From Clostridiales bacterium (GTDB taxonomy: Bacteria; Bacillota; Clostridia; Peptostreptococcales; Anaerovoracaceae): DNA of 7,869 nucleotides. Positions 1-5,850 of the stretch are shown here, piece after piece (the stretch's first letter is position 1; every line of letters begins with the position of its first letter). The notes below the pieces were generated by a model. That model was not told the DNA's origin. It searched no databases and saw only the letters and a program-made list of their open reading frames with translations. The position numbers and the translations under genes were made by a program. The DNA is taken from positions 1-7,869 of the forward strand of contig WRFF01000081.1 of NCBI GenBank assembly GCA_009778945.1. Reading direction: 5' to 3'.

Positions 1-158
1 ACGTTTTTTGTCGGTTCCACATAATAAAAATTGATATTACCTGCGTAAATAACTGCGATATGATGAAGTACGACCAAGCCGATCAAGGCCATGCGGAGAT
101 GGTCGATGAAGATCAGCCGGTCTGGCTCCAGTTTCGATCCCGTTTGAATTCCTGACAT
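1..158 (-). CDS. Acyltransferase-3 family membrane protein, N-terminal part only
   Basis: Partial gene; the first 52 codons are visible and the rest lies beyond the left edge. The ATG (158-156) follows an AAGGAGG at 171-165 with six bases of spacing. The protein opens with a short polar stretch, then RLIFIDHLRMALIGLVVLHH (residues 14-33), then a YAG...FYYVEP stretch. The R22-(10 residues)-H33 pattern at the start of the first membrane helix is a hallmark of the acyltransferase-3 family (OpgC/OafA-like), whose members are multi-pass membrane proteins that move acyl groups onto surface glycans or other envelope molecules. The substrate cannot be told from this piece. The gene begins 41 bases after the stop of the 71-residue gene on the same strand, so it may be the last visible member of that gene set. 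Family assignment is fairly secure; function is inferred. Confidence 0.75.
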   Translation of the reverse strand, partial: MSGIQTGSKLEPDRLIFIDHLRMALIGLVVLHHIAVIYAGNINFYYVEPTKN

Positions 159-164
159 GATATA

Positions 165-171
165 CCTCCTT
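165..171 (-). promoter_or_regulatory. Ribosome binding site of the acyltransferase gene
   Basis: On the minus strand this reads AAGGAGG, six bases before the ATG at 158. It is a near-perfect anti-16S match and fixes the start of a gene that is otherwise easy to overlook because only 158 bases of it are in the window. Confidence 0.7.
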
Positions 172-199
172 CGGGCAGATACGGTTTCACTACTATAGT

Positions 200-415
200 T
201 TACGTCGATTGAAAATGATAAGTGCCGACTATTGTACGATAAAACTCTAATTCTGTCATGATCTGAGAGTAGTACGATCCAAATGTTATTTGCTCTTGTG
301 CACCGTGGAATTCAAGCTCATTATATTTCTCCTTGATCTTTTGTTTCGCACAGTCAATATTTTGTTGTATCTCACTGATAAATACGTAACAATCACCTGC
401 TCTATACCTTGCCAT
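200..415 (-). CDS. Small hypothetical protein, 71 residues
   Basis: I do not recognise this protein. The open frame extends upstream to 478, but the start at 415 is preferred because an AGGAGG at 430-425 lies nine bases upstream; the longer version would overlap the end of the neighbouring gene (stop at 430-432). The product is soluble-looking, with no signal peptide or membrane segment. It begins MARYRAGDCYVF and has a charged, probably helical centre (residues about 12-35, rich in K, E and Q), then an aromatic C-terminal part with several Y and F residues. It has two cysteines. It lies between the 173-residue gene (14 bases away) and the acyltransferase gene (41 bases away), all on one strand, suggesting co-transcription. 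Role unknown; a small accessory or immunity-type protein is possible, but nothing in the sequence proves it. Confidence 0.7.
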   Translation of the reverse strand: MARYRAGDCYVFISEIQQNIDCAKQKIKEKYNELEFHGAQEQITFGSYYSQIMTELEFYRTIVGTYHFQST

Positions 416-424
416 TTTCTCGTT

Positions 425-430
425 CCTCCT
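425..430 (-). promoter_or_regulatory. Ribosome binding site that sets the start of the 71-residue gene
   Basis: AGGAGG on the minus strand, nine bases before the ATG at 415. It overlaps the first base of the upstream gene's stop codon (430-432). This is the reason to choose the 71-residue product over the 92-residue open frame that starts at 478. Confidence 0.65.
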
Positions 431-951
431 TAAATAAACCGTAACGTGCCCAGACACATTGAAAACACCACATCCCATTCAATATAGTCAGAAAAGGGAC
501 AGGAAAATGTCCCCAAAATCATCTTCTCTTCATGAATACACACGTAAGAAACATTGTATATAGCCCCGTCGCTGGAGTTTGATGCAAAGCGTAAGAGAGC
601 GATCGTATGTCCGTCATTTTCTCTATTGCCAACTCCAAATTCCTGATAGTTGGGTGTAGAGTGGGAAAGGATTTTCTGTTGTTCGGCGACAAGCCATACT
701 GCGGCTTCGCCCTCGGTTTGACCTGCTTCGACTTTCACCGCTAAGGAGTTAATTGTAAAAACAAACTTATTCTCCATATCAGCCCGCACCACGCTCACCG
801 CGCCGGGGACGGCTATACTTTGCGGCTTTTCTTCGTTAGGCAAATCGTGAAAATCCTCAGGCAGACAGATAGCCACGCCAATGTCCGGGAACTCTTCCCT
901 GCACAATGGAAACGTGCCTTTTGTAGTTGTTATGGTATTTGCTGTATCCAT
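430..951 (-). CDS. Hypothetical protein, 173 residues, possibly DcrB/PsbP-like fold
   Basis: Not recognised by name. The protein has no signal peptide or transmembrane segment and looks like a mixed alpha/beta globular protein. Its last third alternates beta-type stretches (IALLRFASN, YNVSYVCIHEEKMILGTFSC) and ends with a predicted helix, roughly SDYIEWDVVFSMCLGTLRFI. This ending, a strand of the form 'GTFxC' followed by a helix with W and a final SI/TL-type strand, recalls the DcrB/PsbP-like (DUF1795) proteins. I infer this from pattern memory, without an alignment. The ATG at 951 has no clear Shine-Dalgarno sequence; the leader is almost pure A/T on the minus strand. It lies 48 bases after the lipoprotein stop and 14 bases before the 71-residue gene, inside the same leftward gene set. 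Gene reality is fairly certain; the fold is a guess. Confidence 0.78.
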   Translation of the reverse strand: MDTANTITTTKGTFPLCREEFPDIGVAICLPEDFHDLPNEEKPQSIAVPGAVSVVRADMENKFVFTINSLAVKVEAGQTEGEAAVWLVAEQQKILSHSTPNYQEFGVGNRENDGHTIALLRFASNSSDGAIYNVSYVCIHEEKMILGTFSCPFSDYIEWDVVFSMCLGTLRFI

Positions 952-999
952 TTCATTTTTTATTTATCTATTTGTTTTGGTTTTTATGCGATATAATAC

Positions 1000-1665
1000 C
1001 TATTTTGTTATGTACATATCCGCATACGGATAATTGGTTTTGTCGATAATTTTGCCGGTACTGGCGTCTTTTATCGTAATTATCGTATTCCACTCATCCG
1101 GCGGTGTTCCAGACAAAACTTGATAGGTGCCGGCTTCACCCGCCATCAGGGAGTGGCACATTTGTCTTTCAAGCCCATTTTGGTTATAAAGTTTTAAATC
1201 TACCGATATCGTGATTTTCGTAAGCATATCGTCTTCATACTGCACATCTTTTATTGATTCGGTATTAGAATCATTTTGAAATTGCAAATTATTGTATATA
1301 CCCTCTCTATATTTTTTTAATTGTGCAGGCGTGAAGGACAATGTTACGGTTTCGTCACTGTTAACAACCGCACCCGTGTAAAATTGAGGGTTTGGATTGT
1401 CCTGATACCCTTTCGCAAATTCCTCGGCAGTCATATTTTCTCCGCCAAATAGATTTTTGGGGATAACCGCTTTGATCAGCCCATCCTTACCAACTGGAAG
1501 TGTGCTGGGCGGAAGTACTACATTGGAACTACCTGCCTCCGCTTGGTCGCTGCTTTGCGACGGTGCCGTTAGCGGCGGGACTGACGTTTTCTGAGTACAG
1601 GAAACCCCTGCGATTAAAATCGCTGCTATGACTATCGTGCCGATTACATATTTCTTAATTTTCAT
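1000..1665 (-). CDS. Putative lipoprotein, 221 residues, unknown function
   Basis: The N-terminus is a typical lipoprotein signal: positive n-region MKIKKY, hydrophobic core (residues 7-19), then AGVSC with Cys23 as the likely lipidated residue. The -3 position is Gly rather than the usual Leu/Val/Ile, so the lipobox is imperfect. After Cys23 comes a Ser/Pro/Gln-rich linker (about 24-55), typical of a tether to the outer leaflet of the membrane, then a globular domain of about 165 residues rich in Asn, Asp, Thr and Tyr. I do not recognise this domain. The start at 1665 lies only three bases after the stop of the 472-residue gene, with a weak AAGG-type ribosome site inside that gene's last codons, so translation is probably coupled. 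Surface location and co-expression suggest a partner role for the neighbouring membrane or secreted protein; this is inference. Confidence 0.83.
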   Translation of the reverse strand: MKIKKYVIGTIVIAAILIAGVSCTQKTSVPPLTAPSQSSDQAEAGSSNVVLPPSTLPVGKDGLIKAVIPKNLFGGENMTAEEFAKGYQDNPNPQFYTGAVVNSDETVTLSFTPAQLKKYREGIYNNLQFQNDSNTESIKDVQYEDDMLTKITISVDLKLYNQNGLERQMCHSLMAGEAGTYQVLSGTPPDEWNTIITIKDASTGKIIDKTNYPYADMYITK

Positions 1666-1668
1666 AAG

Positions 1669-3087
1669 CTAAACTACCTTATTGGGATCATATGGCAAAT
1701 CCGCAAGCGGATCATATGACGGAGAAGACGGATCTTGTGTACCCGGAATTATCATGGCGGGAGCTACCGCGCGACTGAATGCATCGATAGCAGCGTATAT
1801 GACGACTGTTCCGACAAGCAAACCGACACCAAGTGCCGTTTTCGATGGTGGGTTGGATACGCCTATTGCAGCCCAAGTCTCATCATACCAAGAATCGTTT
1901 ACGGACACGGAGTTCTGTATGGAAGAAGCTTTAGGCGGTTGTATTTGCTTGCTTACATCAAGGCTTGTAGTCACCCCTAAGGGGTTTGTTTCAGGATCAA
2001 TTATGCTCGTAAATATTACGCTTATTGTATTGCCAGTGGGCAAGATGCGCGAGTTCCACGCAGCAGCCATTCCTTTATAGGTAGTCTGAACGTTAACGCC
2101 ATCTGTACCCACTGCAAAAATAAAGTTTGAGCCCTTAGCGCCCAGTGCGTTTTTAAGATCCGCCAGCTGCCCTGCTACGGCAAGTTCTATTTCCCCAGTA
2201 GCGTTTGGGTTGTTGGCTTTCGCTTTTAAGTCCACTTTGTAGGAACATTTGGCGCCGTTCGCGTAAAATGTGTATTCAAACATGCCGTTTGTTGTTATCG
2301 CTGGGTTTTCGCCCGTCGCTGCCAAGGCTTCGGCAAGCGCCTTCTCCATTTCCGTTGCTTTATCTTTATTCGTCTCCAAAAGCATCAGGGATATTTGCGC
2401 CCCGATGAACGATTTCAGCATATCCGGATTGTTCTTAAACTCTTCGAATACCATCTTCGGTACAGCCATGGGGTCGGCAAACTCATTGCCAATCCGGTTG
2501 TCGAGATTGAAGAACGGCGTGATGTTGTTGTCGTAAATCGACTGCATCTTCCCGAGATGTTGCAAACATTCATCGTAATATTTATCCTTGTCCTTATTTT
2601 GTATCTTGGAGATGTTGTCGCCATTTGCCTCCTCAATAGCATATTTCGCTGTGTCCTCAACACGGTAGGTTGCGTCGGCAGGCCCGACTATCCTATAGTA
2701 TTTCTCCGACGTCGGCGTGATGGGCGGCAGCGCAAAAGCCAGCGCAAGCTGCGTCTTTACCTCCTCCAGAAACTCCGCCACACTCGACATCCTCACCTGA
2801 ATTGTCGCGTCGGATGATATTGGGGCAAGCAGCGTCTTCATCCCTGTCACAGTACTGTCGATCTTCTTTTTCAAAACTTCCAACTCAAACGTATGCGCCG
2901 CCGCATAGCTGTCAATTTCGTCACGACGTTCGGTAAGCGCTTCTACTGCGGAACCTGACTGCGTGTCGAGGAAACTTTGCGTCTGGTCAAGCGTCGTTTT
3001 GCCCGTGTCGATATTTTCAAGATAAGCGGCCAACTCTTTGCTGATTTTTTCAAATGTATTATAATCGACCTTGATCGTGTCTTTCAT
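1669..3087 (-). CDS. Large WXG-like helical protein with C-terminal hydrophobic segment; candidate T7SS substrate
   Basis: About 472 residues. Starts are possible at GTG 3090 or ATG 3087; both follow GAGGAAGGA (3105-3097), and I prefer the ATG. The site overlaps the stop of the upstream gene. Residues 1-90 look like an alpha-helical hairpin with heptad-like charge (MKDTIKVDYNTFEKISKEL..., ERRDEIDSYAAAHTFELEVL) of the size and style of WXG100/LXG N-terminal domains, but with no W-x-G. The middle (about 130-410) is a mixed region I cannot name; it includes an Ala/Glu-rich helix (EMEKALAEALAATGE) and a probable beta domain. Residues about 417-434 (TALGVGLLVGTVVIYAAI) form one hydrophobic segment, followed by a Pro/Asp/Ser-rich tail with two YDP motifs. 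There is no Sec signal peptide. The gene sits between a WXG100-like gene and a lipoprotein gene. A T7SS substrate or a membrane component of such a locus is inferred, not shown. Confidence 0.87.
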   Translation of the reverse strand: MKDTIKVDYNTFEKISKELAAYLENIDTGKTTLDQTQSFLDTQSGSAVEALTERRDEIDSYAAAHTFELEVLKKKIDSTVTGMKTLLAPISSDATIQVRMSSVAEFLEEVKTQLALAFALPPITPTSEKYYRIVGPADATYRVEDTAKYAIEEANGDNISKIQNKDKDKYYDECLQHLGKMQSIYDNNITPFFNLDNRIGNEFADPMAVPKMVFEEFKNNPDMLKSFIGAQISLMLLETNKDKATEMEKALAEALAATGENPAITTNGMFEYTFYANGAKCSYKVDLKAKANNPNATGEIELAVAGQLADLKNALGAKGSNFIFAVGTDGVNVQTTYKGMAAAWNSRILPTGNTISVIFTSIIDPETNPLGVTTSLDVSKQIQPPKASSIQNSVSVNDSWYDETWAAIGVSNPPSKTALGVGLLVGTVVIYAAIDAFSRAVAPAMIIPGTQDPSSPSYDPLADLPYDPNKVV

Positions 3088-3103
3088 CACATCTGATCCT
3101 TCC

Positions 3104-3430
3104 TCAATTGGGCAGAACGCTGTTCGCGTTGTTTTTTATACTTTGCACATTGTGATTCTCTGTCTCTTCGCTTAGCATTGCGGTTGTATGCAAACCATCC
3201 GAGTAGTGTGTTAATTCCTTTACCATATTTGTGATATCCCCGCTGGACAGTTCCCGCAGAACAGCCGAAATCCGCTCGGCAAAATTTGAAGAATATCTGT
3301 CCAGTTCGCCTGCATAGTTATTAAATGTAGACTTCTCCTTCTCGTAAATCGGAATCACTTTAATTGTGACGACATCCACTTGCGTATACATCGTTTGCCA
3401 GTCTATTGTAATTTGCGATATCCCAGCCAT
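3104..3430 (-). CDS. WXG100-like small helical protein without W-x-G, 108 residues
   Basis: The ATG at 3430 follows AGGAGG (3445-3440) with nine bases of spacing. Length (108) and predicted all-helical character fit the WXG100/ESAT-6 superfamily, whose members are secreted as helical-hairpin dimers by type VII systems. The C-terminal half has the arrangement 'L-x-x-Y-x-x-x-L-x-x-T-A-x-x-x-x-E-x-T-E-x-x-N' (ELTHYSDGLHTTAMLSEETE, about residues 72-91), a common ending of such proteins. The central W-x-G turn is not visible; the only Trp is at residue 11 (IDWQTMY), so the hairpin assignment is weaker than for the broken neighbour. It lies 90 bases after the WXG100 remnant and 16 bases before the long protein, on the same strand. 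A partner or chaperone-like role for those proteins is inferred. The gene itself is well supported. Confidence 0.83.
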   Translation of the reverse strand: MAGISQITIDWQTMYTQVDVVTIKVIPIYEKEKSTFNNYAGELDRYSSNFAERISAVLRELSSGDITNMVKELTHYSDGLHTTAMLSEETENHNVQSIKNNANSVLPN

Positions 3431-3473
3431 ATTCGTGCGCCTCCTGTACCACTGTTACCACTGCCTCTGTCCT

Positions 3474-3509
3474 CGGGAAAAACCGTTCAAGGTTTCTCCC
3501 GGGCTGAAC
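3474..3509 (-). promoter_or_regulatory. Intergenic RNA hairpin, possible pseudoknot
   Basis: In the minus-strand transcript, CGGGAGAAACC (3501-3491) pairs with GGUUUUUCCCG (3484-3474) over 11 base pairs, ten Watson-Crick and one G-U, closing a six-base loop UUGAAC. The one irregular pair is a wobble only in the minus-strand RNA (it would be A-C in the plus strand), so the structure fits the direction of the genes. Bases GUUCA at 3509-3505, just upstream, are complementary to UGAAC in the loop, so an H-type pseudoknot or a competing hairpin is possible. No U-run follows the stem, so it is not a classical terminator. It lies 11 bases after the stop of the WXG100 remnant and about 29 bases before the next ribosome binding site. 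A likely role is attenuation or 3'-end protection that sets different levels of the two products. Confidence 0.6.
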
Positions 3510-3520
3510 CCAAAAATCCG

Positions 3521-3818
3521 TCAACCCCTGGCCATCTTAGCTGCCGCATCGTCCGCCGCCTGATAGTTGTCGGCGTTTGTCTTGATCTGCATGGCAATGT
3601 ACGGGATCAGCTCGTTGTACAGCTTGTCAAGCGCGGGTTTGACTTGGTTTCAAGTGTTCTCAAACTCCTGCGCCGCCTGATTGTCCCATACGCTTCTCAG
3701 TTTCGCCGATATGGCTCTGCATACGTGCAACAAAGTCCGAAAGCGGCGGCTGCTCGCTTTGGATTTTGTTTGCGCATCTGCGCATCACCTCATAGTCTAA
3801 TGTCATGTTCGTTCCCAT
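3521..3818 (-). pseudogene. Broken WXG100 (ESAT-6-like) gene, frameshift plus nonsense codon
   Basis: The start at ATG 3818 follows GGGAG with eight bases of spacing. The first frame gives 43 residues (MGTNMTLDYEVMRRC...HIGETEKR, to 3690). The reading then continues one base out of phase from 3688: WDNQAAQEFENT, an in-frame TGA at 3652-3650, then NQVKPALDKLYNELIPYIAM and on to ...ADDAAAKMARG and a stop at 3523-3521. The two halves together match a WXG100 protein: helix, W-x-[GN] turn near residue 44 (here WDN), second helix, total close to 99 residues. Changing TGA to TGG would give ENTWNQVKP, so one base explains the stop. A two-base loss near 3690-3694 would explain the frame; GAGAAG-AG-CGTATGG would read EKSVWD. 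The intact protein would be a secreted T7SS helical-hairpin protein. Two lesions suggest a true pseudogene, but poor sequence quality is an alternative. Confidence 0.85.
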
Positions 3819-3847
3819 TGTGTTAACTCCCATCAACCAACTTTGTT

Positions 3848-4126
3848 TTACTTGTCTTTTGGCAAAAGCGTCCAGACCCATGAATGTTTGGATTTTTCGT
3901 CCCGCATGAACAATTCATGACTGAATACCATCGTCCAAACCTCGCCAATCTGACCCGCGTAATAGTAGCCGACTACGCGGTCAGAATCGTTATACGCCGG
4001 CAGACGGTCTGCCGGGACAGGCGTTCCGGTGTTATCCTTCCACGCATCCTCAAGGGTTCTTGCAGATATGGTTTTGCTTTCCTTGTTCCCGTTTTCATAT
4101 TCCCGGTAAATGATAAAATTATACAT
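3848..4126 (-). CDS. Small hypothetical protein, 92 residues, first gene of the T7SS-like set
   Basis: The ATG at 4126 follows AGGAGG at 4138-4133 with six bases of spacing, a strong site. The protein begins MYNFIIYREYENGNKESKTI and has no signal peptide or membrane segment. It looks like a small alpha/beta domain: an N-terminal beta strand, a helix near TLEDAWKDN (about residues 24-32), a turn rich in Pro and Asp, a YYYAG stretch, then an aromatic C-terminal part (EVWTMVFSHELF, SWVWTLLPKDK) with three Trp. I do not recognise a family. It is the first gene after miaB on this strand, 94 bases from its stop, and ends 29 bases before the WXG100 remnant. Its position ahead of secreted-protein genes would suit a regulator, chaperone or immunity protein, but nothing in the sequence decides between these. 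Confidence 0.82.
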   Translation of the reverse strand: MYNFIIYREYENGNKESKTISARTLEDAWKDNTGTPVPADRLPAYNDSDRVVGYYYAGQIGEVWTMVFSHELFMRDEKSKHSWVWTLLPKDK

Positions 4127-4172
4127 TTCAAACCTCCTGGCACCGATTCTGTCATCTTAAACAGCCACATTT

Positions 4173-4181
4173 ACTATAGCA
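4173..4181 (-). promoter_or_regulatory. Possible extended -10 promoter of the leftward gene set
   Basis: On the minus strand the region reads TGCTATAGT: a TG one base before TATAGT (4178-4173), an extended -10 of sigma-A type with one mismatch to TATAAT. Only a poor -35 is present at normal distance, as is often tolerated with an extended -10. Transcription would start near 4166, giving a leader of about 40 bases to the ATG at 4126. It sits in the short A+T-rich gap after miaB, where no convincing terminator is seen, so read-through from miaB is also possible. Confidence 0.35.
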
Positions 4182-4220
4182 CTTTTCAAATGACATTCCT
4201 ACTTTCGGGTCACCGCGAAA

Positions 4221-5777
4221 TCAGGAGGCAACAATGCCTGTCAGGCTGAAGGTGTTCGCTTCCGTGATCCGCACGGGCAGGAAGCGGCCGGCCAAAGAAG
4301 CGCTGTGCGTATCCGCCCCGCTTCCGCCGTCCATCGAAAAATTTACGAGTTTCCCGCCGAAGGTGCGGCCGGCGAAACGCCCTGCGCCGGCCTTCGCGGG
4401 GCCTTCGGCAAGCACCTCCTCCGTGCTCCCGACATAGAGCCGGTTCTTTTCGAGCGAGATCGCGTTCAGGCGCTCCACCATGCGGTCGAACCGCGCATGT
4501 TTGATTGACTCCGGCACCTGTTCCGCATAATCCGCGGCGGGCGTGCCGGGGCGCGGCGAATAGAGGAAGGTGAAGGCCGAATCGAAGCGCGCGCGTTCGA
4601 TCAGGTCCATCGTTTCCTCGAAATCTTCATCCGTCTCGCCGGGAAAGCCGACGATAAAATCCGTCGTAATCACGATCTCCGGATTTGCGGCGCGCAGCTT
4701 CCGGACGAGTTCCAGATATGCTTCTTTCGTATAACGGCGGTTCATGCGCGTGAGGACGCGCGTGCTGCCCGCCTGTACCGGCAGGTGGATCGAAGGGCAG
4801 AGCTTCGAAAGCCCGCCCGCTGCGGAACAGCCGTCCGCGCCGCGCGCAAACAGCGCAATCAGGCGGTCCGACAGATCCTTCGGATGCGAAGTCATGAAAC
4901 GGATGCGCGCGAGCCCCTCGATCGCATTGACCTGCCGAAGCAGCCTCGGGAAATCCGTCTCGCCTTTCGCATGGCCGGGAGAATTCCCCTTTATCAGCGC
5001 TTCCCCGCCCCTTGCAAAAACACCGCTATACGAGTTCACGTTTTGCCCGAGCAGCGTGACTTCCTTCGCGCCGGCCTCCGCCAGCGTCCGGACCTCGTCC
5101 AGGATCGCCTCCGGCTCGCGGCTCACCTCGCGGCCCCGCGTATAGGGCACGATGCAATAAGTACAGTAATTATCGCAGCCGTACATGATATTCACGTAGG
5201 CTTTGAAACGGAAGGAGCGCGCCGCCGGCAGATTCTCCGCGATGCCGGCCCGCTCGGCCTGTATCCGGACGAGCGGGCCGGCTGTTTTTGCTATACGTCC
5301 GGGGTATGCGGCGGCCCCGCCGCCCGACGCAGCGTCCTCTTCAACCGCAATGCGGTTTCGGGCTTCCGCCGCCGCAAGCAGATCCGGCAGTTCATGGATA
5401 TTATGCGTTCCGAAGACGAGATCCACCCAGGGGTGTTTTTCACGGATGCGCCGCGTAACGGCGTCCTGCTGCATCATGCAGCCGCAGGCCGCGATCACGG
5501 CGCGCGGATTCCGCTCTTTGATATGCTTCATCTGCCCGAGCAGGCCGAAGAAGCGGTTGTCCGCATTCTCGCGTACGCTGCAGGTATTGACGACCGTTAT
5601 GTCCGCGTCCCGCGCGCCGCCGGACGCCGGGCCTTCCGGTTCCGCAGATCCAGGCAGCCATGCGGATTTTTCAGAAAGCGGCACATAACCCGCCTGCTGC
5701 AGCAGCCCCGCGATCGTTTCGCTGTCCCGCTCGTTCATCTGGCAGCCCATCGTGATGATTTGATATGTTTTCGCCAT
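4221..5777 (-). CDS. miaB: MiaB, tRNA-2-methylthio-N6-dimethylallyladenosine synthase
   Basis: Radical SAM methylthiotransferase that adds a methylthio group to N6-isopentenyl-adenosine 37 in tRNAs reading UNN codons. The three parts are clear. The N-terminal UPF0004 domain has Cys12 (TMGCQMNERDSE), Cys66 (NTCSVREN) and Cys100 (CGCMMQQ) for one 4Fe-4S cluster. The radical SAM core has GCDNYCTYC (Cys201, 205, 208) for the second, then LLGQNVNSY, HLPVQAGS and DFIVGFPGETDEDF. A C-terminal TRAM-like domain binds tRNA. The MGCQMNE start and HLPVQ favour MiaB over MtaB or RimO. At 518 residues it is longer than the usual roughly 440-480, owing to Ala/Gly-rich insertions at about 36-57, 148-187, 253-272 and 311-326. 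The ATG at 5777 is chosen by alignment of the start motif; no good ribosome site precedes it. It diverges from comEC and is more G+C-rich than the genes downstream. Confidence 0.95.
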   Translation of the reverse strand: MAKTYQIITMGCQMNERDSETIAGLLQQAGYVPLSEKSAWLPGSAEPEGPASGGARDADITVVNTCSVRENADNRFFGLLGQMKHIKERNPRAVIAACGCMMQQDAVTRRIREKHPWVDLVFGTHNIHELPDLLAAAEARNRIAVEEDAASGGGAAAYPGRIAKTAGPLVRIQAERAGIAENLPAARSFRFKAYVNIMYGCDNYCTYCIVPYTRGREVSREPEAILDEVRTLAEAGAKEVTLLGQNVNSYSGVFARGGEALIKGNSPGHAKGETDFPRLLRQVNAIEGLARIRFMTSHPKDLSDRLIALFARGADGCSAAGGLSKLCPSIHLPVQAGSTRVLTRMNRRYTKEAYLELVRKLRAANPEIVITTDFIVGFPGETDEDFEETMDLIERARFDSAFTFLYSPRPGTPAADYAEQVPESIKHARFDRMVERLNAISLEKNRLYVGSTEEVLAEGPAKAGAGRFAGRTFGGKLVNFSMDGGSGADTHSASLAGRFLPVRITEANTFSLTGIVAS

Positions 5778-5850
5778 ATTGTTAAGTATACCCTATAATA
5801 ATGAATGGAAACTATTTACAATTCATCAAAATCATGATAATTTCTATATT
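5778..5850. promoter_or_regulatory. Divergent A+T-rich promoter region between miaB and comEC
   Basis: This 73-base spacer is sharply A+T-rich between two G+C-rich genes. Rightward it holds a perfect TATAAT (5794-5799) without a good -35, and alternatively TTTACA (5815-5820), 17 bases, then TAATTT (5838-5843) preceded by TG. Leftward it holds TATACT (5790-5785), seven bases before the miaB ATG, with TTTCCA (5811-5806) as a weak -35 at a short 15-base spacing. Neither gene has a clear Shine-Dalgarno sequence. The palindrome ATCATGAT (5831-5838) could be an operator, but may be chance. Confidence 0.45.

Noticed and set aside
192..197. TATAGT on the minus strand ahead of the acyltransferase gene
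   Set aside because: No TG extension and no acceptable -35 at normal spacing; the gene is more simply read from the upstream transcript.
1685..1718. Direct repeat GGATCATATG (1685-1694 and 1709-1718) around a small inverted repeat ATCCGC-AA-GCGGAT
   Set aside because: It lies inside the C-terminal codons of the 472-residue gene and encodes two YDP motifs, so protein repetition explains it. The stem is only six pairs and no T-run follows.
3447..3463. Tandem TACCACTG repeats, nine bases apart, upstream of the 108-residue gene
   Set aside because: Only two short copies; they could be an operator, but nothing distinguishes this from chance.
4201..4220. Possible terminator after miaB (TTTCG...CGAAA)
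   Set aside because: The stem is only about five pairs with a long loop and no following U-run.
4785..5798. Open frame of 337 codons on the plus strand
   Set aside because: It is antisense to miaB, whose Fe-S and radical SAM motifs are intact; the product is Arg-rich and shadow-like.
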